Shown here: piece after piece, positions 26,855-36,466 of the stretch
Numbering within the stretch: the stretch's first letter is position 1
Layout of the letters: every line of letters begins with the position of its first letter
Assembly (NCBI RefSeq): GCF_018968705.1
Contig: NZ_CP076668.1
Coordinates: 2,305,001 to 2,369,000 of the forward strand
Source: Pseudomonas lijiangensis
GTDB lineage: Bacteria; Pseudomonadota; Gammaproteobacteria; Pseudomonadales; Pseudomonadaceae
DNA length: 64,000 nt
Reading direction: 5' to 3'
Notes under the pieces: generated by a model
Seen by the model: the letters and a program-made list of their open reading frames with translations, nothing else
Database searches by the model: none
Told to the model about the DNA's origin: nothing
Program-made: the position numbers and the translations under genes

Positions 26855-28147
26855 ATGACTGATTTCACGGCTCAAAAACGAATCGTAGTGACGGGCGTCG
26901 GGATTGTCGGACCACTGGGATGTGGCGTGGAGGCGGTCTGGGAAAGGCTGCTGGCCGGACAGTCCGGTATTCGCAATCTTGCCCAGGACATCACCGAGGG
27001 CACGGGCGTAGCAGTAGGCGGACAAGTGCCGTCGCTGGAAGAAGACGCTATTGCGGGTTATGACCCGGACCGTCTCATTTCGGCCAAGGACCGCAAGAAG
27101 ATGGATCGCTTCATCGAGTTTGCACTGGTGGCCGCCCATGAGGCGCTGGAGCAGGCAAACTGGCATCCGGTCGATGAAGACGCGCAGCAGCGCACTGCGA
27201 CCATCATTGCATCGGGCGTGGGCGGTTTCGGGGTCATCGCCGAGGCCGTGCGGACCACCGATGCCCGTGGCCCGCGCAGGCTGTCGCCATTCACCGCGCC
27301 GTCCTTCCTGGCCAACATGGCGGCCGGGCATATTTCCATCAAGCACGGTTTCAAGGGCCCGCTCGGTGCTCCGGTGACCGCTTGCGCAGCCGGTGTACAA
27401 GCCATTGGCGACGCCGCCAGGCTCATCAGAAGCGGTGAGGCCGATATTGCGGTGTGCGGTGGGACGGAGGCTGCGATTGACCGAGTGACCCTGGGTTGCT
27501 TTGCTGCTGCTCGTGCCCTGTCCACCGGGTTTGCCGAGCGACCTCAGGAGGCCTCGCGCCCCTTTGATCGTGACCGTGATGGCTTTGTCATGGCCGAAGG
27601 TGCGGGGATATTGGTCATCGAGTCCCTTGAGCACGCTTTGGCCCGTGGCGCCACGCCGCTGGCGGAACTGGTGGGCTATGGCACCAGCGCCGATGCCTAT
27701 CACCTGACGGCTGGCCCCGAGGATGGCGGCGGAGCCCGGCGCGCCATGCAGCAGGCCTTGCGACAGGCCGGTTTGAGCCCATCGGATATTCAGCACATCA
27801 ACGCTCATGCAACGTCGACTCAAGTGGGCGACAAAGGCGAGCTGGCCGCCATTCGCTCGGTGTTTGGTGCAGGCTCAAGTGTGGCAATCACCTCGACCAA
27901 GTCCGCTACCGGGCATCTGCTGGGTGCGGCGGGTGGCATTGAAGCCATCTTTACGGTAATGGCGCTGCGCGACCAGATCGTGCCACCCACGCTGAACCTG
28001 AATAACCCTGACGAAGCGGCAGAAGGGCTGGACCTTGTCGGCCTGACCGCCCGTAAACTGCCGCTGACCCATGCGCTGTCCAACGGCTTCGGTTTTGGTG
28101 GTGTGAATGCCAGCGTTATTTTCCGTCGTTGGGAGTCGGCATCCTGA
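26855..28147 (+). CDS. Beta-ketoacyl-ACP synthase II (FabF-like), in the efflux operon
   Basis: A 430-residue condensing enzyme of the KAS II type, which extends acyl-ACP by two carbons. The catalytic triad is complete: Cys177 in PVTACAAG, His318 in NAHATS and His354 in ATGHLLGAAGG. The gatekeeper segment (GFGFGGVNAS) near the C-terminus is normal. AGAGG precedes the start, 40 bases after the pump gene, with no terminator between, so it is probably co-transcribed. It is separate from the fab gene cluster and has no acyl-carrier protein next to it. It may alter fatty-acid length or unsaturation when the pump is induced. Confidence 0.9.
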   Translation: MTDFTAQKRIVVTGVGIVGPLGCGVEAVWERLLAGQSGIRNLAQDITEGTGVAVGGQVPSLEEDAIAGYDPDRLISAKDRKKMDRFIEFALVAAHEALEQANWHPVDEDAQQRTATIIASGVGGFGVIAEAVRTTDARGPRRLSPFTAPSFLANMAAGHISIKHGFKGPLGAPVTACAAGVQAIGDAARLIRSGEADIAVCGGTEAAIDRVTLGCFAAARALSTGFAERPQEASRPFDRDRDGFVMAEGAGILVIESLEHALARGATPLAELVGYGTSADAYHLTAGPEDGGGARRAMQQALRQAGLSPSDIQHINAHATSTQVGDKGELAAIRSVFGAGSSVAITSTKSATGHLLGAAGGIEAIFTVMALRDQIVPPTLNLNNPDEAAEGLDLVGLTARKLPLTHALSNGFGFGGVNASVIFRRWESAS

Positions 28148-28237
28148 GAATGGGCAAGGTTAGCGATTAGTCCTACAGAAATACTCCTTAGTCAGTAGAA
28201 TGCGCCCTTTGCGCTTGCCCGATCTGAAGGAGTTTTC

Positions 28238-28822
28238 GTGGATAACCGTATTCGCCCAGTCGATCTGGAGAAGGCCTACAGACTGATCAATCACGGTCCT
28301 GCCGTGCTGGTTTCCTCCAGCCATGGCGGGACGCATAACGTCATGTCGGCTTCATGGGCCTGTGCTCTGGACTTTTCTCCGCCCAAGGTTACGGTGGTCA
28401 TCGACAAGATGACCAAAACCCGTGGGCTTGTCGAAAAGAGCGGTTACTTCGCTCTGCAGGTGCCGACGGTGGAACAGGTGCAACAGGTCTATGACGTCGG
28501 CACGCAAAGCCTGACCTTTATGCCGGACAAGCTGGAAAAATCAGGCGTCGAGCTGTTTCGTATTGAAGGGCACGAGATGCCACTGGTGGCGGGTTGCTCG
28601 GCCTGGCTGATCTGCAAGCTCATACCCGAGCCCCACAACCAGCAGACCTATGACCTGTTCATCGGTGAAGTGGTGGCGGCCTGGGCCGATGAGCGAGCGT
28701 TCAAGGATGGCCATTGGGCATTTGAGACGACCGATCCGCGCTGGCGTAGCCTGCACTACATCGCTGGCGGGACTTTTTACGCCATCGGCGATCTGGTGCG
28801 GGTTGAGAGTGACGAGGAATAA
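28238..28822 (+). CDS. Flavin reductase family protein (FMN-binding)
   Basis: A 194-residue FMN-binding split-barrel protein, starting at GTG 28238 with AAGGAG 7 bases before it. The family pattern is seen in NHGPAVLVSSSHGGTHNVMSASW and PPKVTVVID, then KSGYFALQVPT. Such proteins reduce FMN or flavin-like cofactors with NAD(P)H, or catalyse related reductions. It is followed by a REPIN element. It could belong to the same transcript as the synthase gene (90-base gap), but nothing shows this. Confidence 0.85.
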   Translation: MDNRIRPVDLEKAYRLINHGPAVLVSSSHGGTHNVMSASWACALDFSPPKVTVVIDKMTKTRGLVEKSGYFALQVPTVEQVQQVYDVGTQSLTFMPDKLEKSGVELFRIEGHEMPLVAGCSAWLICKLIPEPHNQQTYDLFIGEVVAAWADERAFKDGHWAFETTDPRWRSLHYIAGGTFYAIGDLVRVESDEE

Positions 28823-28883
28823 CTGGCGGTAGAAAAGGGGAGCGCAAGGCTAATGCCGATCAGTCAAGGCACAAACAAAACCT

Positions 28884-28968
28884 GTGGGAGGCAGCTTGCT
28901 GGCGAGAGGGCCTTTGAAACTGGCAGATATTCTGCGTCTGCCAAAGTCGCCAGCAAGCTGCCTCCCAC
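28884..28968. repeat. REPIN (paired REP palindrome), copy 1
   Basis: Perfect 22-base inverted arms at 28884-28905 and 28947-28968, beginning GTGGGAGGCAGC, with 41 bases between. The arms are identical to those at 58277-58365. An 18+ base flank (ATGCCGATCAGTCAAGGC) at 28853-28870 also recurs beside the second copy. Between the flavin reductase and sad genes. Confidence 0.88.
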
Positions 28969-29026
28969 AAAGTGATTCATTGACCTTAACTGATCGACAT
29001 TAGAGCGCAAGGCTCCCCTGAATCCA

Positions 29027-30418
29027 TCAGCGGCGATCCAGCCAGACGGTTTTCGCGTTGCAAAACTCACGCACCCCAAAGTGTGAAAGCTCACGACCAA
29101 AGCCGCTTTTCTTCACGCCGCCAAAGGCCACGCGTGGGTCGGAGGCGCAATAGCCATTGATGAATACGCCGCCTGTTTCCAGCTCGTCAGCCAGTTGTTC
29201 AGCCAGTTCGATATTACGGCTATAGATGGTCGAGGTCAGACCGAACTCGCTATCGTTGGCCAGCTCCAGTGCATGCCTGGCATCGCGGGCGGTGATGATC
29301 GATGCTACCGGGCCGAACAATTCCTCTCTGAAAGACGTCATCTGATCGGTGACATCGCTCAGCACGGTGGGCTCATAGAAGTTGCCAGCGCCTTCGGCCT
29401 TTTTACCGCCCAGCAGCAAGGTCGCCCCTTCGGCGAGCGTTGCTTGCACCTGCTGGTCCAGTTCGTCACGCAAATCGAAACGGGCCATGGGGCCGATGTA
29501 CGTCTCCGGGCTCGATGGGTCGCCCATCGCCAACAGGCGAGTGGCGTCGACGAACTTGCGGGTGAAGTCTTCGACAACGCCCTGTTCGACGATCAGGCGT
29601 TTGGCGGCTGCACAGACCTGACCGGTATTCTGATAACGACCGATCACGGCGGCTTTTACCGCTTCGTCCAGATCGGCATCATTGAGCACGATAAAGGGAT
29701 CGGAGCCGCCCAGTTCCAGTACGCATTTCTTCAAGGCAGCACCTGCCTGTGCGCCAATCGCAGTCCCGGCCCGTACGCTGCCGGTCAGGGTCACGGCGGC
29801 AATGCGCGGGTCGGCAATGGCGCGTGATACGCCTTCCTGAGTTACGTTGATCACTTCAAACACACCTTGCGGGAAACCGGCCTGTTGCAGTGCATCGCGT
29901 ATCAGGTAAGCGCAGCCCATCACGTTGGGCGCATGTTTGAGCACGTAAGTGTTGCCGGCAAGCAGGACCGGAACGGCACCGCGCAGCACCTGCCAGACCG
30001 GGAAGTTCCATGGCATGACGGCCAGGATCGGGCCAAGCGGGCGGTATTCGATACGCGCCTTGTTGTTCTCGACCAGCGTCGGTTCCGGTGCAAGCATGGC
30101 CGGGCCATGGCTGGCGTACCACTCGCAGAGCTGCGCGCATTTCTCGATTTCGCCACGGGCCTGGGCGATGGGCTTGCCCATTTCCCGGGTGATCATCTGC
30201 GCCATGGACGTTGTGTTGTCGCGTAATGCCTTGCTCAGTGCTATCAACAACTGTGCGCGCTCATCGATCGTCTTGCGTTTCCATGACGCATAACCTTCAG
30301 CCGCACGTGAAAGCGCGTCATCCAGTGCCGAGTCAGGCTCGAACGCATAATGGCCGACCTGTTCACCATTGGCCGGGTTGATCGAAATTGCATGGGTGTG
30401 GCTGGAAATCTGTGTCAT
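29027..30418 (-). CDS. sad: Succinate-semialdehyde dehydrogenase, NAD-type (Sad/YneI-like)
   Basis: A 463-residue aldehyde dehydrogenase that oxidises succinate semialdehyde to succinate, the last step in use of GABA or putrescine. Motifs: [12 protein letters not shown] (oxyanion Asn), LTGSVRAG (cofactor), the catalytic Glu in LELGGSDPF and the catalytic Cys in [11 protein letters not shown]. The start has AGAGGA upstream. The length is short-form, like E. coli Sad. It is divergent to a PtrR-like regulator gene, the same pairing as E. coli yneI-yneJ. Confidence 0.9.
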   Translation of the reverse strand: MTQISSHTHAISINPANGEQVGHYAFEPDSALDDALSRAAEGYASWKRKTIDERAQLLIALSKALRDNTTSMAQMITREMGKPIAQARGEIEKCAQLCEWYASHGPAMLAPEPTLVENNKARIEYRPLGPILAVMPWNFPVWQVLRGAVPVLLAGNTYVLKHAPNVMGCAYLIRDALQQAGFPQGVFEVINVTQEGVSRAIADPRIAAVTLTGSVRAGTAIGAQAGAALKKCVLELGGSDPFIVLNDADLDEAVKAAVIGRYQNTGQVCAAAKRLIVEQGVVEDFTRKFVDATRLLAMGDPSSPETYIGPMARFDLRDELDQQVQATLAEGATLLLGGKKAEGAGNFYEPTVLSDVTDQMTSFREELFGPVASIITARDARHALELANDSEFGLTSTIYSRNIELAEQLADELETGGVFINGYCASDPRVAFGGVKKSGFGRELSHFGVREFCNAKTVWLDRR

Positions 30419-30520
30419 GACGCCATCCTCTTGTAGGTGGGAATGGGGCCAGAGTATCGTCGTGCTGTTTTTCGTTAAACTGAATAATAATGATCGTATC
30501 TTTCACGTTTGGAGAATGAA

Positions 30521-31390
30521 TTGGATCTCGTCCAGCTCGAAATATTCAAGGCCGTTGCCGAACAAGGCAGCATCAGCGCCGCGGCACAGCATATCCATCG
30601 TGTACCCTCGAACCTGACCACGCGCATCAAGCAACTGGAAAGCGATCTGGGCGTCGAGCTGTTCATACGTGAAAAGCATCGCTTGCGCCTGTCACCGGCT
30701 GGCTGGAATTTCCTGGACTACGCCCGGCGCATTCTGGCTTTGGTGGACGAGGCCCGCATGGCCATTTCCGGCGAAGAACCCCATGGGCCGTTTTCCCTGG
30801 GCTCGCTGGAGAGCACGGCGGCGGTGCGTATTCCTGCGCTGCTGGCGGCCTATAACCAGCAATACGCCAAGGTCGAACTGGACCTGTCCACGGGACCTTC
30901 CGGCACCATGATCGATGGTGTGCTGTCCGGGCGTCTGGTGGCGGCGTTTGTCGATGGACCGGTGCTGCATCCGGCGCTGGAAGGCGTGCCGGTCTTCGAG
31001 GAAGAGATGGTGATCATCGCACCGCTCAACCATGCGCCCGTCACCCGGGGGCTGGATGTGAACGGTGAAAGCATCTACGCCTTTCGCGCCAACTGCTCGT
31101 ACCGCCATCACTTCGAGAGTTGGTTCACCGACGATGCATCCGTGCCGGGCAAGATCTACGAAATGGAGTCCTACCACGGGATGCTGGCCTGCGTGAGCGC
31201 GGGGGCGGGCCTGGCGCTGATGCCGCGCAGCATGCTCGAAAGCATGCCGGGGTGTACCACAGTAAGCATCTGGCCCCTGTCCGAGAAATTCCGCTTTCTG
31301 CAAACCTGGCTGGTGTGGCGCAGAGGGACGGTTTCCCAGAGTCTCAGGCGGTTTGTGGAGTTGCTGGAGGCGCGGGAACCGCTTCAATGA
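30521..31390 (+). CDS. ptrR: LysR regulator, PtrR/YneJ-like
   Basis: A 289-residue LysR regulator. The start is TTG 30521 ([17 protein letters not shown]), 6 bases after GGAG; the longer frame to 30509 would overlap that site. The HTH region has [15 protein letters not shown], and the body has [31 protein letters not shown] and [16 protein letters not shown], which match remembered E. coli PtrR (YneJ) closely. It probably controls the divergent sad gene in response to putrescine/GABA breakdown. Confidence 0.85.
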   Translation: MDLVQLEIFKAVAEQGSISAAAQHIHRVPSNLTTRIKQLESDLGVELFIREKHRLRLSPAGWNFLDYARRILALVDEARMAISGEEPHGPFSLGSLESTAAVRIPALLAAYNQQYAKVELDLSTGPSGTMIDGVLSGRLVAAFVDGPVLHPALEGVPVFEEEMVIIAPLNHAPVTRGLDVNGESIYAFRANCSYRHHFESWFTDDASVPGKIYEMESYHGMLACVSAGAGLALMPRSMLESMPGCTTVSIWPLSEKFRFLQTWLVWRRGTVSQSLRRFVELLEAREPLQ

Positions 31391-31455
31391 TGTGCCGAAT
31401 GGGGTTCGGAAGATGTCATGTATGAGTATTTTTCCTTTGCTCCAGGAGCGCCACG

Positions 31456-32202
31456 TTGCCTTGCAATAACATTCCTCTCGTTCTTTTGCCCGGTTTGCTG
31501 AACGATGAGCGGCTTTGGGCTCATCAAGTGGCGGCTTTCGAGCCTTCACGCAGTGTTTTCGTGGCAGACCTTGCCCAGGACGACAGCATCGCGCAAATGG
31601 CCCGGCGCACGCTTGAACAGGCTCCGCCGCTCTTTGCCCTGGCAGCCTTGTCGATGGGCGGATATGTGGCGATGGAAATCATGCGTCAGGCCCCCGAGCG
31701 TGTGGTGGCGCTGGCGCTGTTCGACACCATGGTGCGGCCTGACAGCGAGGATCGGGCCAGAGTCCGGCGTGGCCTGCTGGAACTGGCGAAGCTGGGCAAG
31801 TTCATGGGCGTGACGCCTCATCTGCTGCCAAAAATCATCCATCCCCGCAGCATCGGGACTGCCGCCGCACAGCAGGTCATGGACATGGCCCAGTCCATTG
31901 GCAGGGAAGGCTTCATTCGTCAGCAGCAAGCGATCATCGAGCGCGAGGATTACCGCTCACTGCTGGAGACGATCAGCGTGCCGACCCTGATCGTCGTCGG
32001 TGAAAACGATGAAATCACGCCGCTAGAAGAGTCCGAATTCACCCGGCAAGGCATTGCCGGTTCGCGTCTGGTGATCCTGCCCGAATGCGGCCATCTGCCG
32101 CCTCTGGAGTATCCGCAGCGCACGACCGAGCTGTTGCAGGAATGGCTTGTAGGAGCGGATTTATCCGCGAAAAGGTTCACGCAGTTCAATACCGCTTCGT
32201 GA
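31456..32202 (+). CDS. Alpha/beta hydrolase with REP-derived tail
   Basis: A 248-residue alpha/beta hydrolase, starting at TTG 31456 with AGGAG (31444-31448) 7 bases upstream. The first strand is PLVLLPGLLNDERLW, the nucleophile elbow is LSMGGY (Ser), the acid is probably the Asp in GENDEITP and the base is His in CGHLPPLE. The body ends near LLQEWL; the last 17 residues (from VGADLSAK) are encoded by a REP sequence and are not part of the fold. It may be an esterase or lactonase; the substrate is unknown. Confidence 0.84.
   Translation: MPCNNIPLVLLPGLLNDERLWAHQVAAFEPSRSVFVADLAQDDSIAQMARRTLEQAPPLFALAALSMGGYVAMEIMRQAPERVVALALFDTMVRPDSEDRARVRRGLLELAKLGKFMGVTPHLLPKIIHPRSIGTAAAQQVMDMAQSIGREGFIRQQQAIIEREDYRSLLETISVPTLIVVGENDEITPLEESEFTRQGIAGSRLVILPECGHLPPLEYPQRTTELLQEWLVGADLSAKRFTQFNTAS
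32148..32171 (+). repeat. REP half-element inside a coding region
   Basis: TGTAGGAGCGGATTTATCCG is a typical Pseudomonas REP sequence (GGATTTATCC palindrome). It overlaps the hydrolase gene's 3' end and supplies its C-terminal residues. The inverted partner is not seen nearby. Confidence 0.6.
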
Positions 32203-32335
32203 ATGAATTCGCTCTGTCCTCGTTAAGTGTTGTGGTTTCTCTGATGCAGTGCTCTAACAGACTTGCAACACTTAATGCAGACAGAGCCAATTCATTCGCG
32301 ATAGTCCCGCACATTGAAGAAAATCTATCACCCCC

Positions 32336-33253
32336 TCAATACGAAAAATCCCCACCCAACTCATCCTGCATCCACTCCAGAAACCGCTTCACCCTTGGAA
32401 AGCCCGCATGCGCCTTGGGGAATACCAGGTGATGAGCAGTAATAGGTGCACTCAACTCCTCAGGTGATACAACCACCAGATCGCCCCGGGTCAGGTATTT
32501 CTGGGCCAGCAGGGTGCTTTCCAGTGCAAAACCAAGACCCTGGCTGGCGGCTTCTAGGGCCATGTATGAGCGGTCGAAACTCAGCGGGTAGGGCTTTTCC
32601 GGGCGGGAAAGGCCGTGCCGGGCAAACCATTGTGGCCATTTGATAAGGGTTGCTTCGGACAGGATCAGTGGGCTGCCGAGCAGGTCTGCTGCGCTATGGA
32701 TGGGACTTTTGTGCAGCAGGGCCGGGGAGGCCATGACCGCGATCTGTTCGTTGCGCACCGTGCGTACTTCCAGCGTTGGCCAGTCGGGGAGGCCATGGCG
32801 AATGTCCACATCGATCTTGTCGCGGCTGAAATGCAGGGATTCGTAGGAACACGACAGGTTCAGCTGGATATCGGGGTTACTCTGGCGGAATTTTTCCAGA
32901 CGCGGCATCAGCCACAGGAAGCCGAAGCTGGGCGCCGAATGCAGCCGCAGACAGTCCAGGCTGATATCGCTGGCAGCCCGTTCGGTGGCCACTGCGAAGC
33001 TGTGCAGTATCCCTGAAATTTCCGACAGGTATTGTTCGCCCACAGGCGTCAGGCTCACGCCTCTTGCCGTGCGCAGGAACAATTGCCGACCGATCATGGA
33101 TTCCAGCTTGGCCAGTTGATGGCTCACGGCCGAGGGTGTCAGGTTGAGCTGTTCGGCGGCCCGCGCCACATTGCCGAAGCGTGCGGTCTGTTCAAAGGCC
33201 TGAATGGCTTTCAGGGGTGGCAGATTGAGTGATGGGGCGCCTGGGGTATGCAT
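32336..33253 (-). CDS. LysR family regulator, GcvA/AmpR-like
   Basis: A 305-residue LysR regulator. The N-terminus LNLPPLKAIQAFEQTARFGNVARAAEQLNLTPSAVSHQ-type block is typical of the GcvA/AmpR subgroup. The effector domain has SAPSFGFLWLMPRLEKF and DVDIRHGLPDWP (the D-IR-G turn characteristic of this group). It is divergent to the SDR gene at 33440 that begins the split-transketolase operon, with about 190 bases between, so it is the probable regulator of that operon. Confidence 0.87.
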   Translation of the reverse strand: MHTPGAPSLNLPPLKAIQAFEQTARFGNVARAAEQLNLTPSAVSHQLAKLESMIGRQLFLRTARGVSLTPVGEQYLSEISGILHSFAVATERAASDISLDCLRLHSAPSFGFLWLMPRLEKFRQSNPDIQLNLSCSYESLHFSRDKIDVDIRHGLPDWPTLEVRTVRNEQIAVMASPALLHKSPIHSAADLLGSPLILSEATLIKWPQWFARHGLSRPEKPYPLSFDRSYMALEAASQGLGFALESTLLAQKYLTRGDLVVVSPEELSAPITAHHLVFPKAHAGFPRVKRFLEWMQDELGGDFSY

Positions 33254-33439
33254 GCGGGTATCCGGCCTTGGTCAGCTTTTCTTTGCGTCCAAATATCACC
33301 GATTCATTGGCCGAGTGCTGATTTTTTTTCAGCACTTGCTGAAAGTCGCGTTATTGCTCAGGTTCGGGGTGGGGCACAAGCTGAGTCATCGATTCGACCT
33401 GGGTCGATCCAATAAAAACAAATCAGGAAAACCCTGCCC

Positions 33440-34189
33440 ATGATTCTTAAAGACAAGATCGCAATCATCACCGGCGCCGCCTCTGCACGAGGCATCGGCC
33501 GAGCCACTGCCGCTACGTTTGCCCAGCAGGGCGCTCGCGTGGTCATTCTGGACCTGGACGAGTCAGCCGCCCGTGACGCCGCCGCTTCTCTGGGTGAAGG
33601 TCATCTGGGACTGGCTGCCAACGTGGCGGACGAAGCTCACGTCAGCCAGGCGGTGGCCCGCATTCTGGAACACTTTGGCCGTATCGATGTACTGGTCAAC
33701 AACGCCGGTATCACTCAGCCACTCAAGACTCTGGACATCGGTCGCAGCGATTACGACAAGGTGCTGGATGTCAGCCTGCGTGGCACATTGCTCATGTCTC
33801 AGGCGGTGATCCCGGCCATGCGCAAGCAGGCCAGCGGCAGCATCGTGTGCATGTCTTCGGTTTCCGCCCAGCGCGGTGGCGGTATCTTCGGCGGCCCTCA
33901 CTACAGCGCGGCCAAGGCCGGTGTACTGGGGCTGGCCAAGGCCATGGCGCGTGAGCTGGGACCTGACAATGTGCGGGTCAACTCCATTGCGCCAGGCCTG
34001 ATCCATACGGACATCACTGGCGGTCTGATGCAGGATGAGCGTCGCCACGCGATTATCGACGGCATTCCCCTCGGACGTCTGGGCGTGGCTCAGGATGTGG
34101 CCAATGCGGCACTGTTCCTGGCCAGCGATCTGTCTTCGTACCTGACCGGCATTACCCTGGATGTGAATGGCGGCATGCTGATTCACTAA
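33440..34189 (+). CDS. Short-chain dehydrogenase, first gene of the transketolase operon
   Basis: A 249-residue classical SDR, start preceded by AGGAAAA. The cofactor site TGAASARGIGRA is followed by Asp-rich LDLDES (NAD preference), NNAG, the catalytic Ser in MSSVSAQ and YSAAK. The C-terminal pattern GRLGVAQDVANAALFLASDLSSYLTGITLDVNGGM is typical of sugar, polyol and keto-acid dehydrogenases. It is the first of four genes in one direction (SDR, MFS, transketolase N and C parts), so it probably oxidises a polyol or sugar acid taken up by the MFS protein. Confidence 0.88.
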   Translation: MILKDKIAIITGAASARGIGRATAATFAQQGARVVILDLDESAARDAAASLGEGHLGLAANVADEAHVSQAVARILEHFGRIDVLVNNAGITQPLKTLDIGRSDYDKVLDVSLRGTLLMSQAVIPAMRKQASGSIVCMSSVSAQRGGGIFGGPHYSAAKAGVLGLAKAMARELGPDNVRVNSIAPGLIHTDITGGLMQDERRHAIIDGIPLGRLGVAQDVANAALFLASDLSSYLTGITLDVNGGMLIH

Positions 34190-34283
34190 ACCGGGCGGGC
34201 CCATCCTGCCCGTACTGTTCTGTATCGATGATACCGCCGGGTCACGAGCCTGGCGGTCAATAAAAACAAGAGATCAGACCATC

Positions 34284-35588
34284 ATGACAACGACCACCTT
34301 GTCTGCGGACGCGGTCACCACCGTGCGCTCCAACGCTTATCGCAAGACCGCCTGGCGGCTGATGCCCTTCCTGATGCTGTGCTACCTGTGCGCCTATCTG
34401 GATCGGGTCAACGTCGGCTTTGCCAAATTGCAGATGATGAACGACCTGGCCCTCAGTGAAGCGGTCTATGGCCTGGGTGCCGGCATGTTCTTCATCGGCT
34501 ACTTCCTGTGCGAGGTGCCCAGCAACATCATCCTGCACCGTGTCGGCGCAAGGATATGGATCGCCCGCATCATGATCACCTGGGGGATCATTTCGGCGCT
34601 GTTCGCCTTCGTCGAAACCGCCTGGCAGTTCTATGTGCTGCGCTTCCTGCTGGGGGTTGCCGAAGCCGGCCTGGCTCCGGGACTGCTGCTGTACCTCACC
34701 TACTGGTTTCCGTCCTATCGTCGTGCGCGCATGACGGTGCTGTGGTTTGTCGCCATTCCTCTTTCCGGAATGATTGGTGGGCCGCTGTCCGGCTGGATCA
34801 TGAACAGCTTTGCCGGTTACCACGGCTGGGCGGGCTGGCAATGGATGTTCGTCATCGAAGCCATTCCCACCGTGGTGGTCGGCTTGATGGTCCTGGGCTA
34901 TCTCAAGGACGGCGTGCATCAGGCCACCTGGCTGAATGACGAGGAAAAAGCGCTGGTCCAGCGTGAGCTTGAAGAAGACAACAGCCAGAAAGTCGTCCAT
35001 GAATCCACAGGTGCCTTTATTCGCGACCGACGTCTGTGGCTGCTGGCGGGCATCTACTTCTGCGTGGTCATGGGCCAGTACGCGATCACCTTCTGGTTGC
35101 CGACGCTGGTGCGTAATGCCGGGGTGTCCGATCCCTTGCACATCGGCCTGCTGAGCAGCGTGCCTTATATCTGCGCCATCGTCGCGATGCTGCTGATGGG
35201 GCGCAGCGGTGACAAGCATCGCGAGCGGCGCTGGCATCTGGTGATCCCGATGATCGCCGGGGCGGCAGGCCTGAGCCTGGCAGCCTTGATGGGCGGCAAT
35301 CTGCTGCTGTCGATCATGAGCCTGTGCCTGGCAGCCGCCGGAATCCTGTCCGCGTCATCGCTGTTCTGGATGCTGCCCACCACCTTGCTGGGTGGCGTAT
35401 CGGCAGCGGCTGGCATCGCGGCGGTCAACAGCTTCGCCAACCTTGCCGGCTTCTGTTCCCCCTATCTGATCGGCTGGATCACGACCACTACAGGCTCCAG
35501 TGCCATTGGCATGTACCTGATTACAGGCGTGCTGATCTTTGGTGCCTTTCTGGTACTGCGTGTCCCGGCTGCACTGGTCAACCGCTAA
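34284..35588 (+). CDS. MFS transporter, anion:cation symporter (ACS) family
   Basis: A 434-residue inner-membrane symporter with about 12 transmembrane helices. The N-terminal signature RLMPFLMLCYLCAYLDRVNVGFA is diagnostic of the ACS/phthalate-permease group, whose members import organic anions such as tartrate, glucarate, gluconate-like acids or phthalate. Motif A-like segment and the GVAEAGLAPGLLLYLTYWFP helix are present. It lies between the SDR gene (95 bases) and the transketolase genes (17 bases), and probably imports the operon's substrate. Confidence 0.9.
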   Translation: MTTTTLSADAVTTVRSNAYRKTAWRLMPFLMLCYLCAYLDRVNVGFAKLQMMNDLALSEAVYGLGAGMFFIGYFLCEVPSNIILHRVGARIWIARIMITWGIISALFAFVETAWQFYVLRFLLGVAEAGLAPGLLLYLTYWFPSYRRARMTVLWFVAIPLSGMIGGPLSGWIMNSFAGYHGWAGWQWMFVIEAIPTVVVGLMVLGYLKDGVHQATWLNDEEKALVQRELEEDNSQKVVHESTGAFIRDRRLWLLAGIYFCVVMGQYAITFWLPTLVRNAGVSDPLHIGLLSSVPYICAIVAMLLMGRSGDKHRERRWHLVIPMIAGAAGLSLAALMGGNLLLSIMSLCLAAAGILSASSLFWMLPTTLLGGVSAAAGIAAVNSFANLAGFCSPYLIGWITTTTGSSAIGMYLITGVLIFGAFLVLRVPAALVNR

Positions 35589-35605
35589 GTTGAGGAGTTT
35601 CCCGA

Positions 35606-36466
35606 ATGACTGCTATTGATACATCGACCGGCGCCCTGACCCTGGCGCAACGTGCTCTGAATATTCGCCGTAATGCTTTGCTCATGGGGCAGGTTCAAGG
35701 CCAGGGCTATGTCGGCCAGGCGCTGGGTGCTGCCGACCTGCTGGCGGTGTCCTACTTCCACTCCATGAACCATCGGCCCGAAGACCCGGAGTGGGAGGGC
35801 AGGGACCGTTTTTACCTGTCCATCGGCCACTATGCGATTGCTCTGTATGCCGCATTGATCGAGGCCGGAATCATTCCTGCCGATGAGCTGGAAACCTACG
35901 GTTCCGATGACAGCCGCCTGCCCATGTCGGGAATGGCGGCCTATACACCGGGCATGGAAATCACCGGTGGTTCACTGGGCCACGGGCTGGGTATCGCGGT
36001 AGGAGCCTGCCTGGGCCTCAAGCGCAAGCAATCCTCGTCCTTCGTCTACAACCTGCTGTCCGATGGCGAATTGAATGAAGGCTCAACCTGGGAAGCAGTG
36101 ATGTCCGCCTCTCACTGGAAGCTCGATAACCTGATCGCCATTGTCGATGTGAACAACCAGCAGGCCGACGGCTATTCCAGCGAAATTCTGGCCTTCGAAC
36201 CCATTGTCGACCGCTGGCAGGCCTTTGGCTGGTTCACCCAACGGGTGGATGGCAACGATCTTGACGCGCTGGTCAAGGCCTTCGATGCAGCGCGCAACCA
36301 TAGCGGGACACAACCGCGGGTCATCATTTGCGATACCCGCATGGGCAAGGGCGTACCGTTTCTGGAAAACCGTGAAAAGACCCACTTCATTCGTGTGGAT
36401 GAACATGAATGGAATATCGCACTGGATAATCTGGACGCTGGGCTGGAAGCCGGGAGAACCGTATGA
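35606..36466 (+). CDS. Transketolase, N-terminal subunit
   Basis: A 286-residue ThDP-binding subunit of a two-part transketolase. GAGGAG precedes the ATG. It contains the GHGLGIAVGACLGLKRK block and LSDGELNEGSTWEAVMSASHWKL, which ends with NN in VDVNNQQADG; GDGE-(x)-N is the ThDP/Mg binding motif (here SDGELNEGS). Length matches the N-terminal half of full transketolases. It overlaps the C-terminal subunit gene by 4 bases. Moves two-carbon units between sugars, or acts on a less usual acceptor, as in other split transketolases of catabolic operons. Confidence 0.9.
   Translation: MTAIDTSTGALTLAQRALNIRRNALLMGQVQGQGYVGQALGAADLLAVSYFHSMNHRPEDPEWEGRDRFYLSIGHYAIALYAALIEAGIIPADELETYGSDDSRLPMSGMAAYTPGMEITGGSLGHGLGIAVGACLGLKRKQSSSFVYNLLSDGELNEGSTWEAVMSASHWKLDNLIAIVDVNNQQADGYSSEILAFEPIVDRWQAFGWFTQRVDGNDLDALVKAFDAARNHSGTQPRVIICDTRMGKGVPFLENREKTHFIRVDEHEWNIALDNLDAGLEAGRTV

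Noticed and set aside
24733..26868. 711-residue minus-strand frame across the RND pump gene
   Set aside because: Antisense to a clear RND permease; composition (Gln/His/Arg-rich) is that of a shadow frame.
30692..31549. 285-residue minus-strand frame over ptrR
   Set aside because: PtrR motifs are unambiguous on the plus strand; this frame is a shadow.
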